From assembly GCF_000144625.1 (NCBI RefSeq), contig NC_014376.1, positions 3,162,001-3,226,000 of the forward strand: a stretch of 64,000 bases of DNA, given 5' to 3'. Within the stretch, counting starts at the first letter, position 1; each line of letters begins with the position of its first letter. Below, piece by piece: positions 35,944 to 44,145 of the stretch. The translations under genes and the position numbers were made by a program. The notes under the pieces are model-generated. The model did no database searches, was not told where the DNA came from, and saw only the letters and a list, made by a program, of their open reading frames with translations. Source of the stretch: [Clostridium] saccharolyticum WM1 (GTDB taxonomy: Bacteria; Bacillota; Clostridia; Lachnospirales; Lachnospiraceae).

Positions 35944-35975
35944 TATTACGCTCTTCTTTCAACTTCCCCTGCTGG

Positions 35976-36800
35976 TTACGCCTTTAAGCCGCTGGTTGCT
36001 ATTCCTTCCACAAAGTTTTTCTGGAAAATCCCGAAGCAGACAATGACCGGAAGAACAAATACGACTGCTGCCGCCATCAGCCTTGCCCAATCCACGGAAT
36101 ACTCACTCATATACTGCTGGAGTCCCAGAGAAAGTGTATACATACCAGGTTTTGTTATGAAAATCAAAGGATACAAGTAATCACTCCACGCATCCAAAAA
36201 AGCATAGATCCCGATGGTAGTCAAAACAGGCTTGCACAGAGGCAGTGCGATTTTGTAATAACGCTGGAATTCCGTTGCTCCGTCGATCTTTCCTGCCTCG
36301 ATCAAACTGTTTGGAATGCCTGTAAAAAACTGCCGGACAATAACAATATAATATGCCTTTCCAAAAAATGCAGGAAGGATCAGGGGAACGTAAGTATTGG
36401 TCAGTCCCAGCTTTGAATAGATCTTATACAATGGCACCATGGTAACCGTTATGGGAATCATCATGGTGGCCATGACAAGTCCTGAAATAATGTCTGCACC
36501 TTTCCATTTGATCTTTGCTAAGGAATATGCCACCATTGGCGTCACCAGAAGCTGCCCTATAAGGGAAATGGCCGTGATGAACACCGTATTTCCCATGTAT
36601 TTAAAGTATGGGATCGCTGCAAATGCCGCCGGATAATTTTCCTTCACCCATTGACGGGGAAACAGCTTCACCGGAATGGTGAACGCATCGTTGTTGGTTT
36701 TAAAAGAAGTAAGTGCCATTACCATAAAGGGTGATATGAAAATCAAAGCCAGAATGGCAACCAGAGCAAAAAATAAAATTTTGCTTATCATTTTTTTCAT
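35976..36800 (-). CDS. Sugar ABC transporter permease (MalG type)
   Basis: 274 residues, six membrane helices, with the EAA-like loop EAGKIDGATEFQRYYKIALPLCKPVL that contacts the ATPase and the conserved N-terminal LTSFKTNNDAF typical of CUT1 second permeases. It starts two bases after the preceding permease stop, behind GGAGGTG. No ATPase is encoded in the operon; CUT1 importers in Firmicutes usually share an MsmK-type ATPase encoded elsewhere. Confidence 0.93.
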   Translation of the reverse strand: MKKMISKILFFALVAILALIFISPFMVMALTSFKTNNDAFTIPVKLFPRQWVKENYPAAFAAIPYFKYMGNTVFITAISLIGQLLVTPMVAYSLAKIKWKGADIISGLVMATMMIPITVTMVPLYKIYSKLGLTNTYVPLILPAFFGKAYYIVIVRQFFTGIPNSLIEAGKIDGATEFQRYYKIALPLCKPVLTTIGIYAFLDAWSDYLYPLIFITKPGMYTLSLGLQQYMSEYSVDWARLMAAAVVFVLPVIVCFGIFQKNFVEGIATSGLKA

Positions 36801-36802
36801 TT

Positions 36803-37726
36803 TTATTCACCTCCGGCATTTTCTGTTGCTTTTCTTGTTACTTTTGTCAAAATAACTGTAAGGACTGCAACAATGAGAAACAGCTGCCACGCCATTGCCG
36901 AAGCCTTCCCCATCTTTAAATAGGTAAATGCATTATGGAACACATACAGGGGATACATGAGAATAGAATTCTCAGGACCGCCTGCGGCGCTTCCTCCTTT
37001 TACCCCGGCATTTGCAGTAACAATGATATAAACCTGCTGGAAGTACTGGAATGCATTGATGGTACTTAAAATGGCCTGATATACCAGCACATGAGCAATG
37101 CATGGTACGGTAATATGAAAAAACCTGGCAATTCTTCCTGCTCCGTCGATCTCTGCGGATTCATAGTAGCTTCTGGGTACCGACTGCAGGGCTGACATGC
37201 AGACCAGCATCATGGTTCCTGTGTTCCAGGTCCCCATAAGCACCAGTGCCCACTTGGTATAATGGGCATCCATGAGCCAAGCCGGCCCGCTGATTCCAAA
37301 CCAGCTTAGTACGTTATTGATGTAACCGTAGGTTGGGTCAAACATCCAGATCCATACCATGGTTGCCGCAACCATGGGGATTACGGAAGGCAGGAAAAAA
37401 GCGGTCCTGACAAACCCACGCCCCTTAAAATCAGCGCATACGATGCTGGCCAGAAGCAGTGCTACAAACAGGTTGATGGGCGTAGATACAAAGGCCATAA
37501 ATAAGGTATTTCCCAAACTTTTCCAAACAAGGGGATCACTGAAGATGTCTTTAAAATTATCAAGTCCTACCCACTGCGGAGCTGTCACGGCATTGAACTT
37601 TGCCAGGCTGTAATACAGAGAGCTTATGAGCGGATATACGCTAAAAGCCAGAAAGCCCAGAATCCACGGAGATGAAAACAGCAGCCCGTTTATAAAATCC
37701 CGCTGTGTCGCGTTTCGTCCCTTCAT
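36803..37726 (-). CDS. Sugar ABC transporter permease (MalF type)
   Basis: About 307 residues and six helices. FINGLLFSSPWILGFLAFSVYPLISSLYYSLAKF is the usual first helix region, and YYESAEIDGAGRIARFFHITVPCI is the EAA loop. ATG at 37726 is preferred because the upstream in-frame ATG precedes the GAGAGGGGAAAAGGA binding site. It pairs with the MalG-type permease and the binding protein. Confidence 0.93.
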   Translation of the reverse strand: MKGRNATQRDFINGLLFSSPWILGFLAFSVYPLISSLYYSLAKFNAVTAPQWVGLDNFKDIFSDPLVWKSLGNTLFMAFVSTPINLFVALLLASIVCADFKGRGFVRTAFFLPSVIPMVAATMVWIWMFDPTYGYINNVLSWFGISGPAWLMDAHYTKWALVLMGTWNTGTMMLVCMSALQSVPRSYYESAEIDGAGRIARFFHITVPCIAHVLVYQAILSTINAFQYFQQVYIIVTANAGVKGGSAAGGPENSILMYPLYVFHNAFTYLKMGKASAMAWQLFLIVAVLTVILTKVTRKATENAGGE

Positions 37727-37807
37727 TCCTTTTCCCCTCTCAAACATTAAGATTAGGGCACTGCAGTATGCAGATTTCTGCCTACAGCGCCCTTGATAAG
37801 TGATTTG

Positions 37808-39157
37808 TTATTTTAAATTTGCACTCTGATCTGCAAGAGCTTTCAGTGCCTCTTCAGGAGTTTTTGCACCTGAGTAGACGGTATCAAGTGTTGCATTGAT
37901 CATAGATATGTATTCATCAAAATCTGCCATTGCCGGATACTGGATGCCTTTTTCCAGCTTCAGCGCATCAATAAATTCCGTAAATCCAGGAACTGCTTTG
38001 ATATCAGCATCATCGTATAAAGCTTTTACAGCCGGAAGATTTCCTGTTCCAAGATCAATGATCTTGGCACCTTCCTGACTGCAGAGCCATTTTGTGAAAT
38101 CCCAGGCTCCCTCTTTATTTTTAGCCATTGCCGGCACTGCCACAGAGTCGGTCTCATACCGGCTGGTTCCTCTCAGCTCCGGATTTGCCTGTGTACCGGG
38201 AATCAGGGTGATGCCGTAATCAACGGTGGAATTAAAGTTTTTCATCATGGTGGGCAGCCAGGAACCGTCAAGCCGGAACAACTGCTTGCCCTGGAAAAAC
38301 ATATCCTGTTCTGTATAGCGGTTTGTATTTGCCGTACCGATAAACCCATCCAGAGCCTTTCCGCCAAACTGGTCTCTGTATTTTACATTCATATTAAGAC
38401 TGTCTAAAATACCGGGGTTATCCGGGGTAACATTTGATTCCTCATCCCACCATCTTCCGCCGAAGCCGTAGATCAGCTCCTGTCTGGCTGAAGCATATGG
38501 GAACAAGGGATATCCAAGCACCTCAATATTTCCGCTGCCGTCTACCTTTGTCGCCTTTACTGCCATCTCATACATCTCTTCCATGGTTTTTGGCGGCTCC
38601 GAATAACCGGCTTCCTTCAGAAGCTCCTTGTTGTAATACATCTGGATGGTATAAGCATCAAGGGGAAGCGCATAAATGTTTCTGTCAATGGTATTAGCAT
38701 TCAAAGCCTGCTCTGAATAAATGGAGGAATCAAAGGATTCCTTGTCAGCATATGGCTGAAGGCTTTCCAGCAAGCCATTCTTCTGATACTGCACCACGGT
38801 CTGGTTGCTGATTTTGATGACATCGGGGGATTCGTTGCTGCTCATGGCAACAATTACTTTCTGGGCATCCGTAACGCTTAACCCTTCTACCTTGTATTTG
38901 CTCTGGGAAGCATTGTACTCACTGATGGCCTTCTCATAGACAGCCGCTTCATCGCCTGTGTTGTTGTACCAGAAGGTGATTACCTGTGTCTCTTTGTTTT
39001 CAGCCTGAGCGGTTGTTTCCCCTCCGGTTGTTTCCCCACTGGCTGCCGTTGTCTGTGCCGAAGTGGTCTGGGTCTGTGCCGCTGAACCGCCGCCGCAGCC
39101 TGTGACTGCCAATGCAGCCATGCCTGCCGCCATAATAATACTGATTGCTCTTTTCAT
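37808..39157 (-). CDS. Sugar ABC transporter substrate-binding lipoprotein (CUT1 family)
   Basis: 449 residues. Signal peptide with lipobox LAVTGC, then a low-complexity Thr/Gln/Ala linker to about residue 50, typical of Gram-positive binding lipoproteins. The mature part is family 1 solute-binding (ITFWYNNTGDEAAVYEKAI; PDVIKISNQTVVQYQKNGLLESL; NKELLKEAGYSEPPKTMEE). First gene of the operon, with AAGGAGG five bases before ATG and a promoter about 75 bases further up. The ligand is unknown; it should be the intact oligosaccharide or glycoconjugate that the downstream hydrolases process. Confidence 0.94.
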   Translation of the reverse strand: MKRAISIIMAAGMAALAVTGCGGGSAAQTQTTSAQTTAASGETTGGETTAQAENKETQVITFWYNNTGDEAAVYEKAISEYNASQSKYKVEGLSVTDAQKVIVAMSSNESPDVIKISNQTVVQYQKNGLLESLQPYADKESFDSSIYSEQALNANTIDRNIYALPLDAYTIQMYYNKELLKEAGYSEPPKTMEEMYEMAVKATKVDGSGNIEVLGYPLFPYASARQELIYGFGGRWWDEESNVTPDNPGILDSLNMNVKYRDQFGGKALDGFIGTANTNRYTEQDMFFQGKQLFRLDGSWLPTMMKNFNSTVDYGITLIPGTQANPELRGTSRYETDSVAVPAMAKNKEGAWDFTKWLCSQEGAKIIDLGTGNLPAVKALYDDADIKAVPGFTEFIDALKLEKGIQYPAMADFDEYISMINATLDTVYSGAKTPEEALKALADQSANLK

Positions 39158-39194
39158 AAATGACCTCCTTGTGAAAGTATGGTTTGAACTTTTT

Positions 39195-39262
39195 GTTGAT
39201 TGATCTTCAACATTTTGTTTAACTCATAATCAATATATACTATACTTCTTATCTTTTGTCAA
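39195..39262 (-). promoter_or_regulatory. Promoter and candidate operator of the glycan/D-amino acid operon
   Basis: On the minus strand TTGACA (39257-39262), 17 bases and TATATA (39234-39239). In the leader, GTTGA-N7-TCAAC (39195-39211) is an inverted repeat, directly beside ACATTTTGTT (39210-39219), which recurs upstream of the divergent regulator at 39382-39391. Confidence 0.65.
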
Positions 39263-39344
39263 CAATTATAATACAATATTTTTTTAATTTTTGTTTGTTT
39301 TTTATAATCTTTCTATTTGACTTCCACAAATAGTCTAATATTGC

Positions 39345-39373
39345 TGGACTTTATCTCACATTTCATTTATAAT
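39345..39373 (+). promoter_or_regulatory. Promoter of the DauR/YheO-type regulator
   Basis: TGGACT (39345-39350), 17 bases and TATAAT (39368-39373), about 35 bases before the gene. A copy of ACATTTTGTT sits at 39382-39391, just after the expected start point. Confidence 0.6.
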
Positions 39374-39409
39374 TTATTTAGACATTTTGTTGAAAGGATA
39401 AAACTTACT

Positions 39410-40051
39410 ATGGGATATGTTTCTGATAACTTAAACCTGTTGTCTGATATTGCCAAATGCATTGCTATGCAATTTGGAGAAAACTGTGAAGTGGTTCTCC
39501 ACGATCTTACCCTGCCCTATGACCAGACGATCGTAGCCATCTGGAACGGACATGTAACCGGAAGAAAGGTGGGAGACGGCGGTACCAATGCCGGATTGGA
39601 AATTTTAAAGGGATCGGCGTCACCGGATGACCAATACAGCTATATCAACGCCACGCCAACCGGCCGGATCTTACGTTCTTCCAGCAAGTACTTTCGTGAC
39701 GAATATGGAAAAGTCAATGGGAGTCTGTGCATTAATTTCGATATTACAGAGATGATCAAATGTGAAAACACCTTAAAGTCCTTTACCTGCTCAGGCTCAT
39801 CCACCATTCCCCAGTCTCCGGAACTGTTTGTAGGAAATGTTGATGAACTGCTGGAAATCATGATGAAAGAAGCAGTAAACATGACTGGAAAATCCGTGGG
39901 AAATTTGACAAAAGAAGAAAAAGTGGCTGTGGTCCATACTCTGGATGGCAAGGGTTTTTTCCTGATCAAGAAGGCGGCAGAAAAGCTTGCAGACTTTCTG
40001 GGATTGTCCAGATACAGCATTTATAATTATCTGAATGAAAGCACTCATTAA
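39410..40051 (+). CDS. YheO/DauR-family transcriptional regulator (PAS plus HTH)
   Basis: 213 residues. The N-terminal ~120 residues are the YheO-like PAS domain (FGENCEVVLHDL, GRKVGDGGTN, YFRDEYGKVNGSLCINFDIT); the C-terminal part is the family's helix-turn-helix (GKGFFLIKKAAEKLADFLGLSRYSIYNYL). ATG at 39410 is chosen from the domain start and the GAAAGGA site; the longer frame covers the promoter. A studied member, DauR of Pseudomonas, represses D-arginine catabolism. Divergent placement from the operon holding D-amino acid enzymes makes it the likely local regulator. Confidence 0.88.
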   Translation: MGYVSDNLNLLSDIAKCIAMQFGENCEVVLHDLTLPYDQTIVAIWNGHVTGRKVGDGGTNAGLEILKGSASPDDQYSYINATPTGRILRSSSKYFRDEYGKVNGSLCINFDITEMIKCENTLKSFTCSGSSTIPQSPELFVGNVDELLEIMMKEAVNMTGKSVGNLTKEEKVAVVHTLDGKGFFLIKKAAEKLADFLGLSRYSIYNYLNESTH

Positions 40052-40064
40052 ATTGCCGGATCCA

Positions 40065-40122
40065 CAGGAAAAGAGGTTCTTCCAAAAGCCAAAAACGGCT
40101 GAAGGAAGAACCTCTTTTCCTG
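40065..40122. terminator. Bidirectional terminator with a 19-bp perfect stem
   Basis: CAGGAAAAGAGGTTCTTCC (40065-40083) is perfectly inverted at 40104-40122, with a small AGCC/GGCT hairpin in the loop. TTTT follows on the plus strand. It separates the regulator gene and jetC, which converge. Confidence 0.9.
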
Positions 40123-40130
40123 TTTTAACC

Positions 40131-43100
40131 CTATGAAACGGTATCTCCATATGCCTCATCTTCATCAAGCTCCCGCATCAGCTCCGGAAAGCTTTCCCGC
40201 TCAAATTCCTGAATGGATATGGACTTTTTATTTGGATTGGCGTACACAAAGGTCTTGTCCACATTCTCCACATAATTCTGGATCTTGTCATTGGTTGCAC
40301 TGATAATGGCCTGGAAGCCCAGACCCCGGATCAGCTCAATGCAGCTTGCCACCTTCTCCGCATCCATTTTGGAAAATGCCTCATCAAGCACCACCAGACG
40401 AAGGGTCGGATTCCTCTGTATCTTTGGGGACAGGCTGATCCGGTAAGCCTGGGCAAAACTTGCCAGTAAGGCCACGTACAGGGGGTTCTGCCCCTCGCCT
40501 CCGGAATTCTTCTTGATCATTTTGCTTAGCCGGATCTTAATGACCTCATCCTCGTTCTGGATGATCTGCTGCATATCAAAGGATAAATACGTCCGGTAAT
40601 CCGCATACTTATCCATGTTCCGCTTAGCCTCCTCCATTTGCTCTGCCGTAGCATTTTCCGGCGGGATGAAGATATTTATCAAGTCATTGATGACTTCCCC
40701 GTACTGGCTTTCGTGCTCCATGGTAAAAAAGTTCATCTGGTTATCCAGGGAATCCGTAAGATGGGCCGGATTTACTTCCAGGGAATCATCCATGAACATA
40801 TCATAATATCTTCCGTCCGCTCCCTTATTCCTTCCAATGACGAACTGGTACTTATCCTTGCCGAAATCCAGTTTGCTGATGATCCGATTCAGCTCATCCT
40901 TTCTCAAAAGTGCATCCCTTATGGCGCTTCGGATCTTGAACATGAAGTCATCCTTAAAATGAAGAACAGCGGACTTTGCCTGCTCAGCAGCCATCTTTTT
41001 ATATTCTTCCAGACTGCCGCACTCCAAGATCTTAAGAAGACGGTCATATTCATCATTATCCTTTGCTGTCAGGGAAAAATTCCGGTTGGGATATTTTCTG
41101 GCGTAATCGCCTCTGGCACCTACCAGGGCCTGAAATGCCTGGCCGCGGCCTTCTTCCGCCTCCCTGCATTTTCCCCAGAATTTATTCTTCAACTGGTCGT
41201 ACCGGTGAGTTTCCCTGCTTTCTAGAAATTCCTTTACTTTATTCTCCAGTTCTTCATCCGGTTCCAGTTCCCGTTCTTTTAAAACCAGCTCCTCCTGAAG
41301 CTGCAAGGATTCCCTGCGAAACCGTTCTAGCTCGCTGTTGATGCCAAAGATCAGTTTATCAACCGTTCTCTGCTCTTCCCGTTTCCTATCGCATAGCTGC
41401 AAGATGGATTCTCTTTCCTTCACCCATTCCTCTACATCCTGGGCCTTCAGCTTTTCCAGCTTCTGTTCCAGCCGCCTGATCTCTTTTTCCTTTTCCTTAA
41501 AGGCCGCCATATCCTGCTGCCACTCTAAGTAAACACCCACATCCTCGCTTAAGCCCTCCATGGATAAAATCCGGCGGCATTCCTTTAGGACCTGTTCCTG
41601 AGGTTTCTTCTCCTCCTCCAGGGATACCAGGTTCTTTTCCAGAAGCCGGATCCTTCTCCTGACGCTGTCCTTGCCGATGTAGGCAAATTTCGTGTAATTA
41701 TCAGGATTCATATGCTGCAGCCGGAAGGTATGGTACAGCATGCAGTCAGGGGTCACCCCGATTCGGCAGCGGCGCAGTTCTTCCAGGCTCCTGCACTTAA
41801 CGACCTTGCCCAAAAGTAAGTCAATGTACGGCTGTAAATAAGCCTCCCTCACAATGATCTCTTCTGCAAGGCCTCCTTTTACCACTTCATAGGAATTCCG
41901 GCCCACTCGTTCCGTGTCCAGGACGGCCACATTAAAATATTCCGCCTTATCCAGCTCTCCATAAACAGCCAAGGCTGTTTCCGAACAGGCCGGGGCAACT
42001 ACCAGGGACAGCTTGTTATTTCCAAGATAGCCTTCCACCGCATTTCTCCAGGTCTCATCCCTGATATCCAGAAGATCCGCAAGCACATGGACCTCCACCG
42101 CCTTACCGGTTTCCTCTAAAAGCCGCTGCTGGATCAGAGATCTGGCCCGTTCCAGATACTTTGGATACGCCTTGTTTCCGGCCTTTAGCTGGGCCAGCTC
42201 TTCCCTTGTCTGGCGCTCCTTTTTTCGGATGTCCCGAAGGATCCCTTCCGCCTCTTTCTGGGTTTCTTCCGTTTCCTTACGCATTTCTGCAATGGACCGT
42301 TTTAAGCGGTCCAGCTTTTCCTCATCAATGGTATTTTTTTCGAACTCTTCGATGTCCCATATGGTCTGGTTGGAGGTGGCCTCTTCGTTGATCCATTCCT
42401 TAAGCCGCTCTCCTGTCTGTGCCCACCTGGCAGAGCTTTTGCTTAAATGGCTTAACAGCTCCTTACCAGAGTCCAGCTGGTTTTTCAAATCCTCATAACC
42501 GGTGGAAGAAATCCGGCGGAGCAGTTCATTTCCCTGAAGGGTCAAATCTTCCATCTGCCTTTCCAGGGCCGACTTTTGTTCTTCCTGGCGGCTTAGATCT
42601 TCCCTTGCAAGACCGGTCTTGTCCGTCAGTGCCTGAATCCTTGCCTGATAATCCAGAATCTCCATCTTGCGGAAGAAATACGTATTTTCACTTATCTCCT
42701 CTTCTTTTTCCCGGACAGCTGAGAACTTTTCCCCCATTTCCTTTAAATAAGCGATCTCCACGCCAGTATCTTCGATCTTCTTTCGCATCCGACCGTACTG
42801 CATGACGCTTTCCTGCATGTCCTCAATGTGGATGTCCTGTTCCATGCAGATGTATTCCTTTACAAAGTCCTCCAGCTTGATGTTCATGCGGAAGGGAATG
42901 GCCCGTTTAAACAAAAGAGGAAATTTTTCTGAATCCAGACCCCCTAAATATACGTCATACAGCTGCCTTCGGAACCGTTCATTATGAGAAGTGGCAAAAT
43001 AGTCCTCTTTTTCATATAGGGTCTGCAGATAACCAGACACCTCGTGAGTGGTCATGGTCCTGGAACCGGTACGATAACCGTTATCCCAGAGCGGTCCTTT

Positions 43101-43520
43101 GTGCCAAAAGAACTTTCTGGATATTTCATTGGTATTGGTTTCCACGTCAAAAACGATTCCAATGCACTGGCATTCCCCAGTATCCGTCCGTTTTAATTCC
43201 ATTACAATCGTGGAGGAAAAATTCTGGTTCCTTAAATAAGCGAATTCGTTGTTCTCCCCGATGTTCACCATGCCCCGCAGATACTCGATCAGGCTCCGGT
43301 CCGAATCATCGGCTGCAGCCTTGTTAAAAAATCCCCGTCCGTCGGTATTGGCATAAAGGAGAATCTGCATGGCATCAATGACTGTGGACTTTCCGCTTCC
43401 GGAATGGCCGGTAAAGAAATTGATCTCCTGATGAAAGGATAAGGTTTTCCGGGTGATATAATGCCAGTTGTTTAAGAGTATCCTGGACAGGGCCTCAAAT
43501 TTCCGGTTCGTCATCGTCAT
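40131..43520 (-). CDS. jetC: JetC/MksB-like SMC ATPase of a Wadjet-type condensin
   Basis: SMC-like motor of about 1129 residues. Seen: FTGHSGSGKSTVIDAMQILLY (Walker A) near the N-terminus; two long coiled-coil stretches around a hinge-like region (about residues 480-620); C-terminal signature KKNSGGEGQNPLYVALLASF; and Walker B RLVVLDEAFSKMDAEK. Together with the JetA and JetB homologues this identifies a Wadjet/MksBEF complex, which extrudes DNA loops and in complete systems detects and cleaves plasmids. The gene overlaps jetB by about 26 bases; ATG at 43520 follows AAGGAG. Two flanking ATGs are possible alternatives. Confidence 0.85.
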   Translation of the reverse strand: MTMTNRKFEALSRILLNNWHYITRKTLSFHQEINFFTGHSGSGKSTVIDAMQILLYANTDGRGFFNKAAADDSDRSLIEYLRGMVNIGENNEFAYLRNQNFSSTIVMELKRTDTGECQCIGIVFDVETNTNEISRKFFWHKGPLWDNGYRTGSRTMTTHEVSGYLQTLYEKEDYFATSHNERFRRQLYDVYLGGLDSEKFPLLFKRAIPFRMNIKLEDFVKEYICMEQDIHIEDMQESVMQYGRMRKKIEDTGVEIAYLKEMGEKFSAVREKEEEISENTYFFRKMEILDYQARIQALTDKTGLAREDLSRQEEQKSALERQMEDLTLQGNELLRRISSTGYEDLKNQLDSGKELLSHLSKSSARWAQTGERLKEWINEEATSNQTIWDIEEFEKNTIDEEKLDRLKRSIAEMRKETEETQKEAEGILRDIRKKERQTREELAQLKAGNKAYPKYLERARSLIQQRLLEETGKAVEVHVLADLLDIRDETWRNAVEGYLGNNKLSLVVAPACSETALAVYGELDKAEYFNVAVLDTERVGRNSYEVVKGGLAEEIIVREAYLQPYIDLLLGKVVKCRSLEELRRCRIGVTPDCMLYHTFRLQHMNPDNYTKFAYIGKDSVRRRIRLLEKNLVSLEEEKKPQEQVLKECRRILSMEGLSEDVGVYLEWQQDMAAFKEKEKEIRRLEQKLEKLKAQDVEEWVKERESILQLCDRKREEQRTVDKLIFGINSELERFRRESLQLQEELVLKERELEPDEELENKVKEFLESRETHRYDQLKNKFWGKCREAEEGRGQAFQALVGARGDYARKYPNRNFSLTAKDNDEYDRLLKILECGSLEEYKKMAAEQAKSAVLHFKDDFMFKIRSAIRDALLRKDELNRIISKLDFGKDKYQFVIGRNKGADGRYYDMFMDDSLEVNPAHLTDSLDNQMNFFTMEHESQYGEVINDLINIFIPPENATAEQMEEAKRNMDKYADYRTYLSFDMQQIIQNEDEVIKIRLSKMIKKNSGGEGQNPLYVALLASFAQAYRISLSPKIQRNPTLRLVVLDEAFSKMDAEKVASCIELIRGLGFQAIISATNDKIQNYVENVDKTFVYANPNKKSISIQEFERESFPELMRELDEDEAYGDTVS

Positions 43521-44145
43521 CGTCTCCTTCTCCAAATGCTTCTAATAAGGCCCGCACATCATCACCAAAGAGTACCACATTGATGCAGGGATAAATAATC
43601 ATTCGGCTGTCTCCGTCTAAGTCCTCCATAATATCCAGAGGTTCCAATATCTGATATTTTTTTAACAAAGTGATTGCCCGGCGGATCTCTGTGGGGGATG
43701 GCTGTTTCTTAAATAAACGGTAATTTCCCAGCTTCTCATGAATCTCGCTTAATGTGGTGTAGATGTTAACGCTGGTGGAAACTGCCGCCATCTGCTCATC
43801 ATAGATCAGCTTTAAGATCAGAAGATAAAGGGTGGCCAGCTTTGGAAGCTTATCTCCTACCGTATTCTCCCCCTGGATATAAATAAGGCCCAGCTGGCTG
43901 TTTTCCTGAACAGTCACTCCGCTGACGGCAAGGTAGGCCCGGATAAATTCCAGATGCTTGTTGCAGATTTTAAATTCCGGATTAAAGACAAACCGGTTGT
44001 CCCGCTTATCATACTTATGCTCCAGAACAAAGGTCTGCTGGAGAAGAAGCCTTAAAGCTGCCCTTACCTCTTCCTTTTCCCCCTGTCCCAGGGCATCATA
44101 ATATGGGATATGGCTGATAATGCCAGCACTTTCTTCATAGGTCAT
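43495..44145 (-). CDS. jetB: JetB/MksE-like protein (DUF4194)
   Basis: 216 residues, winged-helix DUF4194 protein equivalent to MukE/MksE, which binds the kleisin and the SMC heads. Seen: RAALRLLLQQTFVLEHKYD, then a two-winged-helix body with LYLLILKLIYDEQMA and PSPTEIRRAITLLKKYQILEP. The C-terminus is a run of acidic residues (GDDDDDEPEI). ATGA overlap with jetA and a longer overlap with jetC show tight coupling, in the order kleisin, MksE, SMC as expected. Confidence 0.83.
   Translation of the reverse strand: MTYEESAGIISHIPYYDALGQGEKEEVRAALRLLLQQTFVLEHKYDKRDNRFVFNPEFKICNKHLEFIRAYLAVSGVTVQENSQLGLIYIQGENTVGDKLPKLATLYLLILKLIYDEQMAAVSTSVNIYTTLSEIHEKLGNYRLFKKQPSPTEIRRAITLLKKYQILEPLDIMEDLDGDSRMIIYPCINVVLFGDDVRALLEAFGEGDDDDDEPEI

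Noticed and set aside
40131..43520. SbcC assignment for the second large coiled-coil ATPase
   Set aside because: It lacks the CxxC zinc hook of SbcC and sits with JetA and JetB homologues; a true SbcC is at 259-3408.
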